Of a stretch of DNA of 7,479 nucleotides, positions 6,327 through 7,479 are shown in pieces. The translations under genes and the position numbers were made by a program. Origin of the DNA: an uncultured Lachnospiraceae bacterium (GTDB lineage Bacteria; Bacillota; Clostridia; Lachnospirales; Lachnospiraceae); NCBI GenBank assembly GCA_902463835.1, contig CABQGZ010000159.1:1-7479 (forward strand), in the 5' to 3' direction. Below the pieces are notes generated by a model that saw only the letters and a program-made list of their open reading frames with translations, did no database searches and had not been told where the DNA came from. The first letter of the stretch is position 1. Each line of letters opens with the position of its first letter.

Positions 6327-7479
6327 CCGGAAATCAAGACAAGGCAAAATCAGGGAAAGCCCGTTCTCAACACCGCCCAGCAGCAGATGCAGCGCAGCTT
6401 CGTAAAAGCAAGGCAGGAGCAGGCAGCACAAAAGCAAAATGAGCAGTCAGAGTCCCCGAACAGCTATGCGGAGGAAAAAATCTCCCGGACGGCAGAGGAT
6501 GCCGTTCGGGATGGGGCCTCCCTGGCTGTGCGGGAAATACGCTCGCTTCACCAAAGGAATGATGATAAGCATGGTATTTCGTCGGAAGCGGATATGCCGG
6601 AGGAATATCAAAAGACACCTGCAAAAGGGCCTTCCAGAAGCCGTCCTGCAACACAGCAAGAAGCGGGGCGGAAAGCAGCGGTACAAAGAATCGTCCAGCA
6701 ACAGCAGGCAAATGCAACGGGAGGTGTCCCGGAAAGCTCCGATGCTTTGTCTCACCGCACTGCCCAAAAGCCAATTCGCACCCGTGAGCAATCTATAGCT
6801 GTCCCTGCCCAGACTGCGCAGCAGGAAGCAGCACGGAAAGCAGCTGTACAAAACATTGTCCGGCAGAGGCAGACCCAAAAGCAGGAGAAACTGCAAATTG
6901 AGCAAGCACATTTTTCTCAGCAGGTGGAGGCATCCAAAAGAAATTCTTCCACAATACCGTTGCCAGATAGTCAGGCGGTTTTCAAACCAATGGACCAAAC
7001 CAGAAGCTCTACAGTTGGCACCGCAAAGGCAGATGGTTTCCATAACACGGTTTCGCTTGACAAGGGAACGGCATCTAAAGGGCAGATTCCTATAAAAAAG
7101 AAATCCGATTTGCCGATTCGTACCAAACAGGGTGCTGTCCCCATTAAGACCGCTGAATGGGCATCTGAAAGAATTGTGGATTCCACCGCAGAGAAAGCCT
7201 TTCAGGAAGCGCAAAAGGCCACCATCACAGCTGCCCAAAAGAGCAGCCACACAGCCGCCACCGCTGGGCGCAGGGCGGTGGTGGCCGCAAAGAAAGCCGC
7301 AGAGCTGGCAGCAAAGTTGGCCAGGTCTGCGGTAGAGGCGGCAAAGGCACTATACACAGCCATTGCTGCCGGTGGAGTTGCTTCCGTTCTGGTGATCGTT
7401 ATTGTTGTCCTCATCGGCTGCGGGGCCGCCATCTTCGGAAGCCAGGACGAATCCACGGAAACCCTGCCCCTCAGTGCGG
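6324..7479 (+). CDS. CD1108-like mobile element protein, N-terminal part (cut by window end)
   Basis: An open frame from TTG 6324 runs without a stop to the window edge, giving 385 residues. Residues 1-280 are hydrophilic and of low complexity, rich in Gln, Lys, Arg and Ala, with two copies of a QQEAxRKAAVQxIVxQ motif near residues 111-127 and 166-183. An alanine- and lysine-rich helical stretch (about 289-342) leads into one membrane helix at about 347-372. The chain then turns acidic (SQDESTETLPL) and is cut off. An Ala/Lys-rich helix before a single membrane segment, directly after virB4, is the layout of CD1108-type proteins. In those, the outer part normally carries wall-hydrolase domains that open peptidoglycan for the channel. 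That enzymatic part is outside the window, so hydrolase function is inferred from family and position. Confidence 0.8.
   Translation, partial: MPEIKTRQNQGKPVLNTAQQQMQRSFVKARQEQAAQKQNEQSESPNSYAEEKISRTAEDAVRDGASLAVREIRSLHQRNDDKHGISSEADMPEEYQKTPAKGPSRSRPATQQEAGRKAAVQRIVQQQQANATGGVPESSDALSHRTAQKPIRTREQSIAVPAQTAQQEAARKAAVQNIVRQRQTQKQEKLQIEQAHFSQQVEASKRNSSTIPLPDSQAVFKPMDQTRSSTVGTAKADGFHNTVSLDKGTASKGQIPIKKKSDLPIRTKQGAVPIKTAEWASERIVDSTAEKAFQEAQKATITAAQKSSHTAATAGRRAVVAAKKAAELAAKLARSAVEAAKALYTAIAAGGVASVLVIVIVVLIGCGAAIFGSQDESTETLPLSA
6654..6872 (+). repeat. Duplicated Q/A/K-rich motif inside the CD1108-like gene
   Basis: Two in-frame copies, at about 6654-6704 and 6819-6872, encode QQEAGRKAAVQRIVQQQ and QQEAARKAAVQNIVRQRQ. 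They are 165 bases apart, and protein similarity is higher than DNA identity. This suggests an old internal duplication in the cytoplasmic linker, possibly forming helical or coiled-coil contacts. No function is shown. Confidence 0.7.

Noticed and set aside
4926..6437. A 503-codon open frame on the minus strand opposite virB4
   Set aside because: It lies antisense to an intact ATPase gene, has no recognisable domain and an unnatural composition. Such long shadow frames are common opposite GC-biased genes.
6439..7335. Short + strand open frames in other phases within the last gene (6439-6798, 6856-7095, 7132-7335)
   Set aside because: The continuous frame from TTG 6324 covers the whole stretch, has a ribosome binding site and encodes the expected Ala/Lys-rich helix and membrane segment. 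The short ones show no family likeness.
1..7479. CRISPR array, tRNA, rRNA, integrase, origin of transfer or cargo defence genes
   Set aside because: I looked for repeat-spacer patterns, RNA genes and other coding regions and found none; the window is filled by the transfer genes.

Overview
The window is a stretch of a conjugative-transfer (type IV secretion) operon from an integrative conjugative element. It is of the Tn1549/clostridial CTn kind found in gut Bacillota (Clostridia). The organism call rests on the protein families, the strong AGGAGG ribosome binding sites before every gene that starts here, frequent non-ATG starts and a moderately GC-rich base composition. It is an inference; no rRNA or housekeeping marker is present. 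All genes lie on the + strand and are tightly packed.

Layout: (1) bases 1-206 hold the 3' end of an unrecognised gene; (2) 218-406 is an unrecognised 62-residue basic protein; (3) 396-2285 is a VirD4/TraG-type coupling ATPase; (4) 2236-2604 is a small Maff2/VirB2-like, pilin-type membrane protein with a signal peptide; (5) 2658-3494 is a VirB6/TrbL-like polytopic membrane protein; (6) 3495-3615 is a non-coding gap with a perfect 14-bp hairpin followed by a canonical rho-independent terminator; (7) 3616-3975 is a PrgI-family membrane protein; (8) 3972-6308 is a VirB4-type ATPase; (9) 6324 to the window end is the N-terminal 385 residues of a large CD1108-type protein, cut by the window edge after its membrane segment.

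Working model, from knowledge of type IV secretion: VirD4 brings the relaxase-DNA complex to the channel, VirB4 powers assembly and transport, and PrgI and the VirB6-like protein form the inner-membrane channel. The pilin-like protein contributes a surface or channel subunit. The last gene's product, whose outer part normally carries wall-degrading domains, opens the cell wall. The relaxase, integrase and cargo are outside the window.

The gene content is a known module; I see no wholly new system. The features most worth a second look are regulatory: the hairpin plus terminator splitting the operon between virB6-like and prgI, an open frame running through that terminator into prgI, a repeated CCATTG start context, a stem-loop just after the pilin gene, a 50-base overprinted junction between virD4 and the pilin gene, and two unrecognised small genes just ahead of virD4.
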